Positions 39,639 to 48,517 of a stretch of 64,000 bases of DNA are shown in pieces; the stretch's first letter is position 1; every line of letters starts with the position of its first letter. Source of the stretch: Streptomyces sp. NBC_00091 (GTDB lineage: Bacteria; Actinomycetota; Actinomycetes; Streptomycetales; Streptomycetaceae); NCBI RefSeq assembly GCF_026343185.1, contig NZ_JAPEMA010000001.1, forward strand, positions 4,898,001-4,962,000, written 5' to 3'. Under the pieces are notes generated by a model. That model was given only the letters and a program-made list of their open reading frames with translations, was not told where the DNA came from and did not search any database. The position numbers and the translations under genes were made by a program.

Positions 39639-42600
39639 ATGGCCTCGTTGCCGAACCCGCCCGCAGACACCCAGACCCGGGCCGATGCCCTCCGAGAGGC
39701 GCTCGCCACCCGCGTGGTCGTCGCCGACGGAGCCATGGGAACCATGCTCCAGGCGCAGGACCCCACCCTGGATGACTTCCAGCAGCTCGAAGGCTGCAAC
39801 GAGGTCCTGAACGTCACCCGCCCCGACATCGTCCGCTCGGTCCACGAGGAGTACTTCTCGGTGGGCGTGGACTGCGTCGAGACCAACACCTTCGGCGCGA
39901 ACTACGCCGCCCTGGCCGAGTACGACATCGCCGAGCGCAACTTCGAGCTGTCCGAGTCCGGCGCCCGCATCGCCCGTGAGGTCGCCGACGAGTTCACCGC
40001 CTCCACCGGACAGCAGCGCTGGGTCCTGGGCTCCATGGGCCCCGGCACCAAGCTGCCCACCCTCGGCCACATCACCTACGCCCAGATCCGTGACGCCTAC
40101 CAGATCAACGCCGAGGGCCTGATCTCCGGCGGCGCCGACGCGCTGCTCGTCGAGACCACCCAGGACCTCCTCCAGACGAAGTCCTCCATCATCGGCGCCC
40201 GCCGCGCCATGGAGGCCCTCGGTGTCACCGTCCCGCTGATCTGCTCCGTCACCGTCGAGACCACCGGCACGATGCTGCTGGGTTCCGAGATCGGTGCGGC
40301 GCTCACGGCGCTGGAGCCGCTGGGGATCGACATGATCGGCCTGAACTGCGCCACCGGCCCCGCCGAGATGAGCGAGCACCTGCGCTACCTCGCGCGCAAC
40401 GCCCGCATCCCGCTCTCCTGCATGCCCAACGCCGGCCTGCCCGTCCTGACCAAGCAGGGCGCGCACTACCCGCTGTCGGCCGCCGAGCTGGCGGACGCGC
40501 AGGAGACCTTCGTCCGTGAGTACGGGCTCTCCCTGGTCGGTGGCTGCTGCGGCACCACCCCCGAGCACCTGCGCCAGGTCGTGGAGCGGGTCCGGGGCAC
40601 GGCCGTCACCGAGCGCAGCCCGCAGCCCGAGCCGGGCGCGGCCTCCCTCTACCAGACGGTGCCGTTCCGGCAGGACACCGCGTACATGGCGATCGGTGAG
40701 CGGACGAACGCGAACGGGTCGAAGAAGTTCCGCGAGGCCATGCTGGAGGCCCGCTGGGACGACTGCGTGGAGATGGCGCGCGACCAGATCCGCGAGGGCG
40801 CGCACATGCTCGACCTGTGCGTGGACTACGTGGGCCGCGACGGCGTCGCGGACATGAAGGAGCTGGCCGGCCGTTTCGCCACCGCCTCCACCCTGCCGAT
40901 CGTGCTGGACTCGACCGAGGTTCCCGTCATCCAGGCCGGCCTGGAGAAGCTCGGCGGGCGCGCGGTCATCAACTCGGTCAACTACGAGGACGGCGACGGC
41001 CCGGAGTCCCGTTTCGCGAAGGTCACCCGGCTGGCTCAGGAGCACGGTGCGGCGCTGATCGCGCTGACCATCGACGAGGAGGGCCAGGCCCGCACGGTCG
41101 AGCACAAGGTCGCGATCGCCGAGCGGCTGATCGAGGACTTGACGTCGAACTGGGGGATCCGTGAGTCGGACATCCTCATCGACACCCTGACCTTCACGAT
41201 CTGCACCGGCCAGGAAGAATCCCGCAAGGACGGCATCGCGACGATCGAGTCGATCCGCGAGCTCAAGCGGCGCCACCCGGACGTGCAGACGACGCTGGGT
41301 CTGTCGAACATCTCCTTCGGTCTGAATCCGGCGGCCCGTGTGCTGCTGAACTCGGTGTTCCTGGACGAGTGCGTGAAGGCCGGTCTGGACTCGGCGATCG
41401 TGCACGCGTCGAAGATCCTGCCGATCGCCCGGTTCGACGATGAGCAGGTCAACACGGCCCTGGACCTGATCTACGACCGCCGTGCCGAGGGCTACGACCC
41501 GCTGCAGAAGCTGATGGCGCTCTTCGAGGGCGTCAACACCAAGTCCCTGAAGGCCGGCCGCGCCGAGGAGCTCGCCGCCCTGCCGCTGGACGAGCGTCTC
41601 CAGCGCCGCATCATCGACGGCGAGAAGAACGGCCTGGAAGCCGACCTGGATGAGGCCCTCCAGACCCGCCCCGCCCTGGACATCGTCAACGACACCCTCC
41701 TGGAGGGCATGAAGGTCGTCGGCGAGCTCTTCGGCTCCGGTCAGATGCAGCTGCCGTTCGTGCTCCAGTCGGCGGAGGTCATGAAGACGGCCGTCGCCCA
41801 CCTCGAGCCGCACATGGAGAAGACCGACGACGAGGGCAAGGGGACGATCGTCCTCGCGACCGTCCGCGGTGATGTCCACGACATCGGCAAGAACCTGGTC
41901 GACATCATCCTGACCAACAACGGCTACAACGTCGTCAACATCGGCATCAAGCAGCCGGTCTCCGCGATCCTCGAGGCGGCGCAGGAGCACAAGGCCGACG
42001 TCATCGGCATGTCGGGCCTCCTCGTGAAGTCGACCGTGATCATGAAGGAGAACCTCCAGGAGCTCAACCAGCGCAAGCTGGCGGCCGACTACCCGGTCAT
42101 CCTCGGCGGCGCGGCCCTGACCCGCGCCTACGTCGAGCAGGACCTCCACGAGATCTACGAGGGCGAGGTCCGCTACGCCCGTGACGCCTTCGAAGGCCTC
42201 CGCCTCATGGACGCCCTGATCGCGGTCAAGCGCGGAGTCCCCGGCGCCACCCTGCCCGAGCTCAAGCAGCGCCGCGTCGCCAAGCGGGCCACCACCGCCG
42301 TCGAGGTGGAGGAGGCGGAGGAGCCCGGCGGCCGGTCCGACGTGGCCGTCGACAACCCCGTCCCCACTCCTCCCTTCTGGGGGACCCGCGTGGTCAAGGG
42401 CATCCCGCTCAAGGACTACGCCTCCTGGCTGGACGAGGGCGCCCTCTTCAAGGGGCAGTGGGGCCTCAAGCAGGCCCGCGCCGGCGGAGCCACGTACGAG
42501 GAGCTGGTCGAGAGCGAGGGCCGTCCGCGCCTGCGCGGCCTGCTGGAGAAGCTGCACACCGAGAACCTGCTCGAGGCGGCCGTGGTCTACGGCTACTTCC

Positions 42601-43151
42601 CCTGCGTCTCCAAGGGCGAGGACCTGATCATCCTCGACGAGGAGGGCAACGAGCGGACCCGCTTCACCTTCCCGCGCCAGCGCCGCGGCCGGCGCCTGTG
42701 CCTCGCCGACTTCTTCCGTCCGGAGGAGTCCGGCGAGACCGACGTCATCGGCCTCCAGGTGGTCACCGTCGGCTCGAAGATCGGCGAGGCCACGGCCAAG
42801 CTCTTCGAGTCCGACTCCTACCGCGACTACCTGGAGCTGCACGGCCTGTCCGTCCAGCTGGCCGAGGCCATGGCCGAGTACTGGCACGCCCGGGTCCGCG
42901 CCGAGCTCGGCTTCGGCGGCGAGGACCCCGACAAGGTCGAGGACATGTTCGACCTCAAGTACCGCGGCGCCCGCTTCTCCCTCGGCTACGGCGCCTGCCC
43001 CGACCTGGAGGACCGTGCGAAGATCGCCGACCTCCTCCAGCCGGAGCGGATCGGCGTCCACCTCTCGGAGGAGTTCCAGCTCCACCCCGAGCAGTCCACC
43101 GACGCCCTGGTGATTCACCACCCCGAAGCGAAGTATTTCAACGCACGCTGA
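39639..43151 (+). CDS. metH: Cobalamin-dependent methionine synthase MetH
   Basis: A 1170-residue, four-module enzyme making methionine from homocysteine with methyltetrahydrofolate. Modules in order: homocysteine/Zn domain (about 20-330; DGAMGTML, LNCATGP and GGCCGTT supply three Zn ligand Cys), pterin domain (about 345-625; AIGERTNANGSKKFR), cap and cobalamin domain (about 640-880; DVHDIGKN with the axial His near residue 747, SGLLVKST) and AdoMet reactivation domain (about 900-1170; RGARFSLGYGACPDLEDR). GGGAG precedes the ATG at 39639. A 40-residue Glu-rich linker near 885-905 joins modules 3 and 4. It stands alone between gylR and an HAD gene. Confidence 0.97.
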   Translation: MASLPNPPADTQTRADALREALATRVVVADGAMGTMLQAQDPTLDDFQQLEGCNEVLNVTRPDIVRSVHEEYFSVGVDCVETNTFGANYAALAEYDIAERNFELSESGARIAREVADEFTASTGQQRWVLGSMGPGTKLPTLGHITYAQIRDAYQINAEGLISGGADALLVETTQDLLQTKSSIIGARRAMEALGVTVPLICSVTVETTGTMLLGSEIGAALTALEPLGIDMIGLNCATGPAEMSEHLRYLARNARIPLSCMPNAGLPVLTKQGAHYPLSAAELADAQETFVREYGLSLVGGCCGTTPEHLRQVVERVRGTAVTERSPQPEPGAASLYQTVPFRQDTAYMAIGERTNANGSKKFREAMLEARWDDCVEMARDQIREGAHMLDLCVDYVGRDGVADMKELAGRFATASTLPIVLDSTEVPVIQAGLEKLGGRAVINSVNYEDGDGPESRFAKVTRLAQEHGAALIALTIDEEGQARTVEHKVAIAERLIEDLTSNWGIRESDILIDTLTFTICTGQEESRKDGIATIESIRELKRRHPDVQTTLGLSNISFGLNPAARVLLNSVFLDECVKAGLDSAIVHASKILPIARFDDEQVNTALDLIYDRRAEGYDPLQKLMALFEGVNTKSLKAGRAEELAALPLDERLQRRIIDGEKNGLEADLDEALQTRPALDIVNDTLLEGMKVVGELFGSGQMQLPFVLQSAEVMKTAVAHLEPHMEKTDDEGKGTIVLATVRGDVHDIGKNLVDIILTNNGYNVVNIGIKQPVSAILEAAQEHKADVIGMSGLLVKSTVIMKENLQELNQRKLAADYPVILGGAALTRAYVEQDLHEIYEGEVRYARDAFEGLRLMDALIAVKRGVPGATLPELKQRRVAKRATTAVEVEEAEEPGGRSDVAVDNPVPTPPFWGTRVVKGIPLKDYASWLDEGALFKGQWGLKQARAGGATYEELVESEGRPRLRGLLEKLHTENLLEAAVVYGYFPCVSKGEDLIILDEEGNERTRFTFPRQRRGRRLCLADFFRPEESGETDVIGLQVVTVGSKIGEATAKLFESDSYRDYLELHGLSVQLAEAMAEYWHARVRAELGFGGEDPDKVEDMFDLKYRGARFSLGYGACPDLEDRAKIADLLQPERIGVHLSEEFQLHPEQSTDALVIHHPEAKYFNAR

Positions 43152-43263
43152 CACGGACCGGCGTACACTGGTCGGTCCCATACAGGCCGGTCACCTGTTC
43201 CCGAGGGGGATGTCCCACGGGTCGAGGTGGCCGGCCTTGTCGTCCCCGGAGAGAGGCGTCCGC

Positions 43264-43965
43264 ATGACCAGCACCGTTCCCGCACCCGTCGCCCGCACGG
43301 CCGACGGGCACGCTCTGCAGGCGGTGCTGCTCGACATGGACGGCACGCTCGTCGACACCGAGGGGTTCTGGTGGGAGATCGAGGCGCAGATCTTCCACGA
43401 GCTGGGCCACCGCCTCGACGAGTCCTGGCGGGACGTGGTCGTCGGCGGCCCCATGAGCCGCAGTGCCGCCTTCCTGATCGAGGCGACCGGCGCCGACATC
43501 GGCCTCGCCGAGCTGAGCGTCCTGCTCAACGAGCGCTTCGAGGCCCGCATCGCCGACCGGGTCCCCCTGATGCCCGGCGCCGAGCGCCTCCTGAGCGAGC
43601 TGGCCCGGCACAACGTGCCCACCGCCCTCGTCTCCGCCTCCCACCGCCGCGTCATCGACCAGGTCCTGCTCACCCTCGGCCGCGACCGCTTCACGCTGAC
43701 GGTCGCCGGGGACGAGGTCCCCCGTACCAAGCCCCACCCCGACCCGTACCTGCTCGCCGCCGGGACCCTCGGCGCGCACCCCTCGCGCTGCGCCGTGATC
43801 GAGGACACCGCCACCGGGGTCGCCGCGGCCGAGGCCGCCGGCTGCCGGGTCGTGGCCGTCCCCTCCGTGGGCCGCATCGAGCCCGCGCCCGGCCGCACCA
43901 TCGTGCGCTCCCTCGAGGACGTGAACCTCCCCTTCCTGCGCTCCCTCATCACTCCGATGAACTGA
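43264..43965 (+). CDS. HAD-superfamily phosphatase (beta-phosphoglucomutase-like)
   Basis: A 233-residue HAD hydrolase: nucleophile motif I VLLDMDGTLVDTEGFWWEIE near residues 20-39, motif II VSAS, motif III Lys in PRTKPHPDPYLLAAG and motif IV VIEDTATGVAAAEAAG. The cap is the helical type of the phosphoglycolate phosphatase/beta-phosphoglucomutase group. Substrate unknown. GGAGAGAGG lies upstream of ATG 43264; an ATG at 43210 behind GAGGGGG would add 18 residues. It follows metH by 112 bases in the same direction, so it could be cotranscribed. Confidence 0.85.
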   Translation: MTSTVPAPVARTADGHALQAVLLDMDGTLVDTEGFWWEIEAQIFHELGHRLDESWRDVVVGGPMSRSAAFLIEATGADIGLAELSVLLNERFEARIADRVPLMPGAERLLSELARHNVPTALVSASHRRVIDQVLLTLGRDRFTLTVAGDEVPRTKPHPDPYLLAAGTLGAHPSRCAVIEDTATGVAAAEAAGCRVVAVPSVGRIEPAPGRTIVRSLEDVNLPFLRSLITPMN

Positions 43966-44077
43966 GCGCGCACGCTCCGTACCGAACAGAACGGGGGCAG
44001 GGCCGGGGTCCGACGAGAGGATCTTCCGCCCCTAACCCCGGAGGCCGAAATTCCATCCTCCCCGTACGAGTTGGATC

Positions 44078-44095
44078 GGGTGACCTTGGTCACCC
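44078..44095. promoter_or_regulatory. Perfect 8-base inverted repeat GGGTGACC-TT-GGTCACCC
   Basis: The palindrome lies in the intergenic region just upstream of a terminator. It looks more like a protein-binding site than an RNA hairpin because the loop is only two bases. Confidence 0.35.
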
Positions 44096-44097
44096 GC

Positions 44098-44137
44098 GAA
44101 GCCCCCGCCGAGCCCGCCCGCAGGCTCCGGGGGCTTC
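44098..44137 (+). terminator. Terminator after the HAD gene
   Basis: GAAGCCCCCG pairs with CGGGGGCTTC, and GAGCC with GGCTC inside it. Confidence 0.65.
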
Positions 44138-44444
44138 CGATGTGTCCGGATTGATCATCTCCTGACCTCATCTGCGAGGACTCCGGCATAAGCGGTAAGT
44201 CCGCTCCCATCACCGTGCGATTACACCCCAACTCCTGCCAGTTCCAGCCATCCCGCCCCAGGCCACTAATGTCGACGCGGGCACTCCGCACGCACCTCTG
44301 CCGTACCGGACGCACACCCCTGCGCCGGCACCGCGTGGACCGATCGTCAAACACCGGCCCGATCGTTCCGCCCTGAACGGGCGACGCCGCGAAGTGCCCT
44401 CTACGCCGCTTTGAACAAGTGCCGGGTGAGGGAGTACTTCCAGC

Positions 44445-46049
44445 ATGAACCGCAAGACCATGGTGCTGACGGCCGCGATCGGCCTGCTCACCCCCGCGCT
44501 GTCCGCATGCGGCAGCGCGAGCGGCGGAGGAGCAGCGTCCGGAGCGATCGTCGTCGGTACCACCGACCGGTTCGAGGCCGCCGACTACGCCCCCGCCCCC
44601 TTCGACCCCGCCTACGCCTACGACGCGGGCGCCTGGAACGTGCTGCGCCAGACCGTCCAGACGCTCATGCGCACCCCGCGCGGCGGCGGCCAGCCCGTCC
44701 CCGAAGCCGCCTCCGACTGCCGCTTCACGGACACCGGCAACGAGAGCTACCGCTGCACCCTGCGGCCCGGCCTGAAGTTCGCCAGTGGCGACCCGCTCAC
44801 CGCCAAGGACGTCAAGTTCTCCATCGACCGCGTCCTCGCGATCAAGGACGAGAACGGCCCCTCCGCCCTCCTCTCCACCCTCGACACCGTCGAGGTCAAG
44901 GGCGCCGACACCGTCGTCTTCCACCTGAAGACCGCCGACGCGACCTTCCCGTACAAGCTCTCCACCCCCGCCGCCGGCATCATCAGCGAGAAGAACTACG
45001 AGGCCAGGAAGCTCCGCCCCGGCTTCGCCGTCGACGGCTCCGGCCCGTACACGATGAAGGCCGAGGTCAAGGACAACCACCTCGTCCGGGCCGTCTTCAC
45101 CAAGAACCCGAACTACAAGGGCGACATCAAGCTGCAGAACGACAAGGTCGAACTGCGCACCTTCGCCGACTCCGCCGGCATGGGCAAGGCGCTCACCGAC
45201 GGGAAGATCCACGTGGTCTCCCGCACCCTGTCGCCCGCCCAGATCACGGAGTTCGCGAACAAGCCGCCCAAGGGCGTCAAGCTCACCCCGATGCCCGGCC
45301 TGGAGATCCGCTACATCGGCTTCAACACCGATGCCCCGGCCGCCAACAACAAGGCCGTGCGCCAGGCCCTCGCCGCCGCCGTCGACCGCAACAACGTGAT
45401 CTCCAAGGTCTACGGGAAGTCCGCGCAGCCCCTGTACTCGCTGGTCCCCACCGCGGTCCCCGGCCACGTCAACTCGTTCTTCAACAAGTACGGCGAGGCC
45501 AACACCGCCAAGGCCGCCGAGCTCCTCAAGGCCGCCGGGGTCAAGACCCCCGTCAAGCTGACCCTGAACTACACCTCGGACCACTACGGCGACGGCACCG
45601 CCGCCGAGTTCGAGGCCCTCAAGACCCAGCTGAACTCCACCCAGCTGTTCGACATCACCGTCCAGGGCAACGAATGGGGCGACTTCCGCCCCGCCCAGAA
45701 GAAGGGCGACTACGCCGCCTACGGGCTCGGCTGGTTCCCCGACTACCCGGACGCCGACAACTTCCTCGCCCCGTTCCTGGAGCAGGACAACTTCCTGGGC
45801 ACGCCGTACGCCAACAACGCGGTGCGCACCAGGCTCATCCCCGAATCCCGCCGCGCGGCCGACCGCAACGTCGCCGTGCCCGCGATCACGGAGATGCAGG
45901 ACATCGTCGCCGAGGACGTACCCGTCCTGCCCCTGTGGCAGGGCAAGCAGTACGTCGCCGCACGCGACGGGATCACCGGAGTGGAGTGGTCGGTCAACGC
46001 CATCTCCGACCTCCAGCTGTGGGAACTCGGCCGGGGTGTCAGCGGCTGA
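44445..46049 (+). CDS. Solute-binding lipoprotein, ABC peptide family 5 (first of pair)
   Basis: A 534-residue SBP_bac_5 protein with a lipoprotein signal ending LTPALSAC, so Cys22 is lipidated and the protein is held at the outer face of the membrane. Conserved family 5 features: LKFASGDPLTAKDVKFSIDR, GSGPYTMK, VRQALAAAVDR, GLGWFPDYPDADNF and the closing LPLWQGKQYVAA. Likely binds oligopeptides or a related solute. No permease or ATPase gene lies nearby, so it either serves a distant ABC core or acts as a sensor/scavenger. It is 81 bases before a paralogue. Confidence 0.85.
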   Translation: MNRKTMVLTAAIGLLTPALSACGSASGGGAASGAIVVGTTDRFEAADYAPAPFDPAYAYDAGAWNVLRQTVQTLMRTPRGGGQPVPEAASDCRFTDTGNESYRCTLRPGLKFASGDPLTAKDVKFSIDRVLAIKDENGPSALLSTLDTVEVKGADTVVFHLKTADATFPYKLSTPAAGIISEKNYEARKLRPGFAVDGSGPYTMKAEVKDNHLVRAVFTKNPNYKGDIKLQNDKVELRTFADSAGMGKALTDGKIHVVSRTLSPAQITEFANKPPKGVKLTPMPGLEIRYIGFNTDAPAANNKAVRQALAAAVDRNNVISKVYGKSAQPLYSLVPTAVPGHVNSFFNKYGEANTAKAAELLKAAGVKTPVKLTLNYTSDHYGDGTAAEFEALKTQLNSTQLFDITVQGNEWGDFRPAQKKGDYAAYGLGWFPDYPDADNFLAPFLEQDNFLGTPYANNAVRTRLIPESRRAADRNVAVPAITEMQDIVAEDVPVLPLWQGKQYVAARDGITGVEWSVNAISDLQLWELGRGVSG

Positions 46050-46130
46050 GACCGGCAGTAACCGGCAGCAACCGGCGGCGGACGTCGCAGGCCGGCGCAA
46101 CGATCAGACAAGATTGTGAAGGACATTCGC

Positions 46131-47714
46131 GTGAAGATGCGTAACCAGTGGTTGGCAGCCCCGCTCGGCGCGGCCACTGCCGCCGCGCTGCTCAGCGGTT
46201 GCGGTTCGCAGGACGGCTCGGCCGCCGGCAACGGCAAGGGCGTGGTCATGGGCATATCCGACAAGGTGAAGTCCACCGACCCCGCGTCGGGCTACGACCC
46301 GGGGTCCTGGCTGCTCTTCAACAACGTCTTCCAGTCCCTGCTGACGTTCCCGAAGGGCGGCACCACGCCCGAGCCCGACGCCGCCCAGGCCTGCAACTTC
46401 GAGGGCGGTGACAGCAAGGTGTACAAGTGCACCCTGCGCAGCGGCCTGAAGTTCAGCAACGGCAACAGCCTGACCTCGAAGGACGTCAAGTTCTCCTTCG
46501 AGCGCACGCTGAAGATCAACGACGAGAACGGCCCCGCCGTGATGCTCGCGTCGATCGCGAGCATCGACGCCCCCGACGAGAAGACCGTGGTCTTCAAGCT
46601 GAAGTCGCCCGACGCGACCTTCCCGAGCAAGATCGCATCGGGTGCGGGCGCCATCGTCGACCACCGCGAGTACCCGGCCGACAAGCTCCGCGGCGACAAC
46701 AAGGCGATCGGCTCCGGCCTCTACAAGCTGGACGCCTTCAGCGAGAAGAGCGCCAACTTCTCGGTGAACGACTCATACAGCGGCAAGGCCAAGGCCAAGA
46801 ACACCGGCGTCACGCTGAAGTTCTTCAACGGCGACCAGGCCGGCCTCAAGACCGTCCTGGAAAGCGGAGACGTCGACTTCGCCTTCCGCGGCCTCGCCGC
46901 CAAGGACATCGCCGGCCTCGCTTCGACCAAGACCGGCGACAACAAGGTCGACGTGGTCCAGGGCACCGGCGCCGAAGTCCAGCACATGGTCTTCAACGTC
47001 AGCGACCCGGTCGTCGGCAAGCTCCCGGTCCGCAAGGCCATGGCCTACCTCATCGACCGCGAAGCGCTCGTCAAGGACGTGTACGCGGGCACCGCCGCCC
47101 CGCTGTACTCCATCGTCCCGGCCGGTATCGCCGGACACACCACCCCCTACTTCGACCGCTACGGGGGCAGCCCCCAGCTGGAGAAGGCCAAGGCCGTCCT
47201 CAAGGCCGCCAACATCACCGGCAAGATCAAGCTGACCCTGTGGTCGACGCCGGCCCGTTACGGCCCCTCCACCGACCAGCAGTTCCAGGTCATCGCCAAG
47301 CAGCTCAACGAGAGCGGCCTGTTCGAGGCCGACGTCAAGTCCGTCGAGTTCGAGCAGTACGAGAAGGACATCCAGGCCGGCAAGTACGGCGTCTACGTCA
47401 AGGGCTGGGTCCCCGACTACCCGGACGCCGACAACTTCACCCAGCCGTTCTTCGGCCCGGACAACGTCCTGCACAACAACTACGACAACAAGGAGATCAG
47501 CGGGAACATCATCCCGTCGACCTCCACCAAGTCCGACCGCACCGCGGCCAACACGGACTACACCCGCCTCCAGGACATCGTCGCCGACGAGCTCCCGATC
47601 CTCCCGCTCTGGCAGGGCAAGCAGTACGCCGTCGCCCGCCAGAACGTGACCGGACTCCAGTGGTCCCTGGACGCCTCCACGGTCTTCCGCTTCTGGGAGA
47701 TCAGCAAGGGCTGA
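46131..47714 (+). CDS. Solute-binding lipoprotein, ABC peptide family 5 (second of pair)
   Basis: A 527-residue paralogue of the preceding protein, sharing SLTSKDVKFSFER, DENGP, WVPDYPDADNF and LPLWQGKQYAVA. The signal peptide ends ALLSGC (Cys24). AAGGA seven bases before GTG 46131 fixes the start; a GTG at 46116 has no ribosome site. The similarity runs the whole length, so the two arose by tandem duplication, but ligand-contact regions have diverged, suggesting different solutes. A strong terminator closes the pair, so no transport partners are encoded in the transcript. Confidence 0.85.
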   Translation: MKMRNQWLAAPLGAATAAALLSGCGSQDGSAAGNGKGVVMGISDKVKSTDPASGYDPGSWLLFNNVFQSLLTFPKGGTTPEPDAAQACNFEGGDSKVYKCTLRSGLKFSNGNSLTSKDVKFSFERTLKINDENGPAVMLASIASIDAPDEKTVVFKLKSPDATFPSKIASGAGAIVDHREYPADKLRGDNKAIGSGLYKLDAFSEKSANFSVNDSYSGKAKAKNTGVTLKFFNGDQAGLKTVLESGDVDFAFRGLAAKDIAGLASTKTGDNKVDVVQGTGAEVQHMVFNVSDPVVGKLPVRKAMAYLIDREALVKDVYAGTAAPLYSIVPAGIAGHTTPYFDRYGGSPQLEKAKAVLKAANITGKIKLTLWSTPARYGPSTDQQFQVIAKQLNESGLFEADVKSVEFEQYEKDIQAGKYGVYVKGWVPDYPDADNFTQPFFGPDNVLHNNYDNKEISGNIIPSTSTKSDRTAANTDYTRLQDIVADELPILPLWQGKQYAVARQNVTGLQWSLDASTVFRFWEISKG

Positions 47715-47732
47715 CCCGCCCCGGACACGACT

Positions 47733-47765
47733 CCGCCCCGGCACCCGCGAAGGGTGCCGGGGCGG
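47733..47765. terminator. Bidirectional terminator after the binding-protein genes
   Basis: CCGCCCCGGCACCC pairs perfectly with GGGTGCCGGGGCGG across GCGAA. It also serves the convergent regulator gene at 47783. Confidence 0.8.
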
Positions 47766-47782
47766 ACCCGTATCCGTACGCC

Positions 47783-48454
47783 CTACTGCGCGCCCGGGCG
47801 GACCAGACCGCTCTCGTACGCGTACACCGCCGCCTGCACCCGGTCACGCAGGCCCAGCTTCGTCAGCACGTGCCCCACATGCGTCTTCACCGTCGTCTCG
47901 CTCACGAACAGATCCGCCGCGATCTCCGCGTTCGACAACCCCCGGGCCACCAGCTTCAGCACCTCCACCTCGCGCTCGGTCAGCGTCCCCAGCGTGTCCG
48001 GAACGCTGTCCTCACCCGACGGCAGATGCCCCGCGTACTTGTCCAGCAGCCGCCGCGTGATGCTCGGCGCGAGCATCGCCTCACCCGCCGCGACCACCCG
48101 GATCGCCTGCACCAGCTCCGTCGCCGGGGCGTCCTTCAGCAGGAACCCGCTCGCCCCCGCCCGCAGCGCCTCCACCACGTACTCGTCCAGGTCGAACGTG
48201 GTCAGCACCAGCACCTTCGCCGGCCCGTTCCGCTCCGGACCCGTGATCTGCCGGGTGGCCTCCACCCCGTCCATCCGCGGCATCCGGATGTCCATCAGCA
48301 CCACGTCGGGCTGCAGCGCCCGCACCTGCTCCAGCGCCTGCAGACCGTCCCCGGCCTCGCCCACCACCACCAGGTCCTGCTCGGCCTCCAGGATCATCCG
48401 GAAGCCGGTGCGCAGGAGCGGCTGGTCGTCGACCAGCAGGACGCGGATCGCCAC
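47783..48454 (-). CDS. NarL/LuxR-type response regulator, orphan
   Basis: A 223-residue response regulator. Receiver: acidic DDQP at residues 9-12, phosphoacceptor Asp in VVLMDIRMPRMDG near residue 54, Thr in VLTTFD and Lys in LLKDAPATEL. Output: a LuxR helix-turn-helix (LTEREVEVLKLVARGLSN, AADLFVSETTVKTHVGHVL, residues 155-205). No histidine kinase gene adjoins it, so its partner lies elsewhere or it works without one. GTG 48454 follows GAGGTACC. Targets unknown. Confidence 0.9.
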   Translation of the reverse strand: MAIRVLLVDDQPLLRTGFRMILEAEQDLVVVGEAGDGLQALEQVRALQPDVVLMDIRMPRMDGVEATRQITGPERNGPAKVLVLTTFDLDEYVVEALRAGASGFLLKDAPATELVQAIRVVAAGEAMLAPSITRRLLDKYAGHLPSGEDSVPDTLGTLTEREVEVLKLVARGLSNAEIAADLFVSETTVKTHVGHVLTKLGLRDRVQAAVYAYESGLVRPGAQ

Positions 48455-48517
48455 GGGGTACCTCGTATTCGTCGGACGGCTACGGCGGACGCCGCCCATT
48501 CTGCCCTGACCGGAAGA

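Larger units (their letters stand above)
43966..44444. other. 479-base intergenic region before the first binding-protein gene
   Basis: It holds an inverted repeat at 44078, a terminator at 44098, a TAATGT box (44264-44269) that could be a minus-10 element, and the GAGGGAG ribosome site near 44428. No coding frame is convincing. The distance from TAATGT to the start would leave a leader of about 170 bases. Confidence 0.4.

Noticed and set aside
39633..43181. A 1182-codon frame antisense to metH
   Set aside because: It exactly mirrors metH, is low complexity and has no start signal; metH has full domain support.
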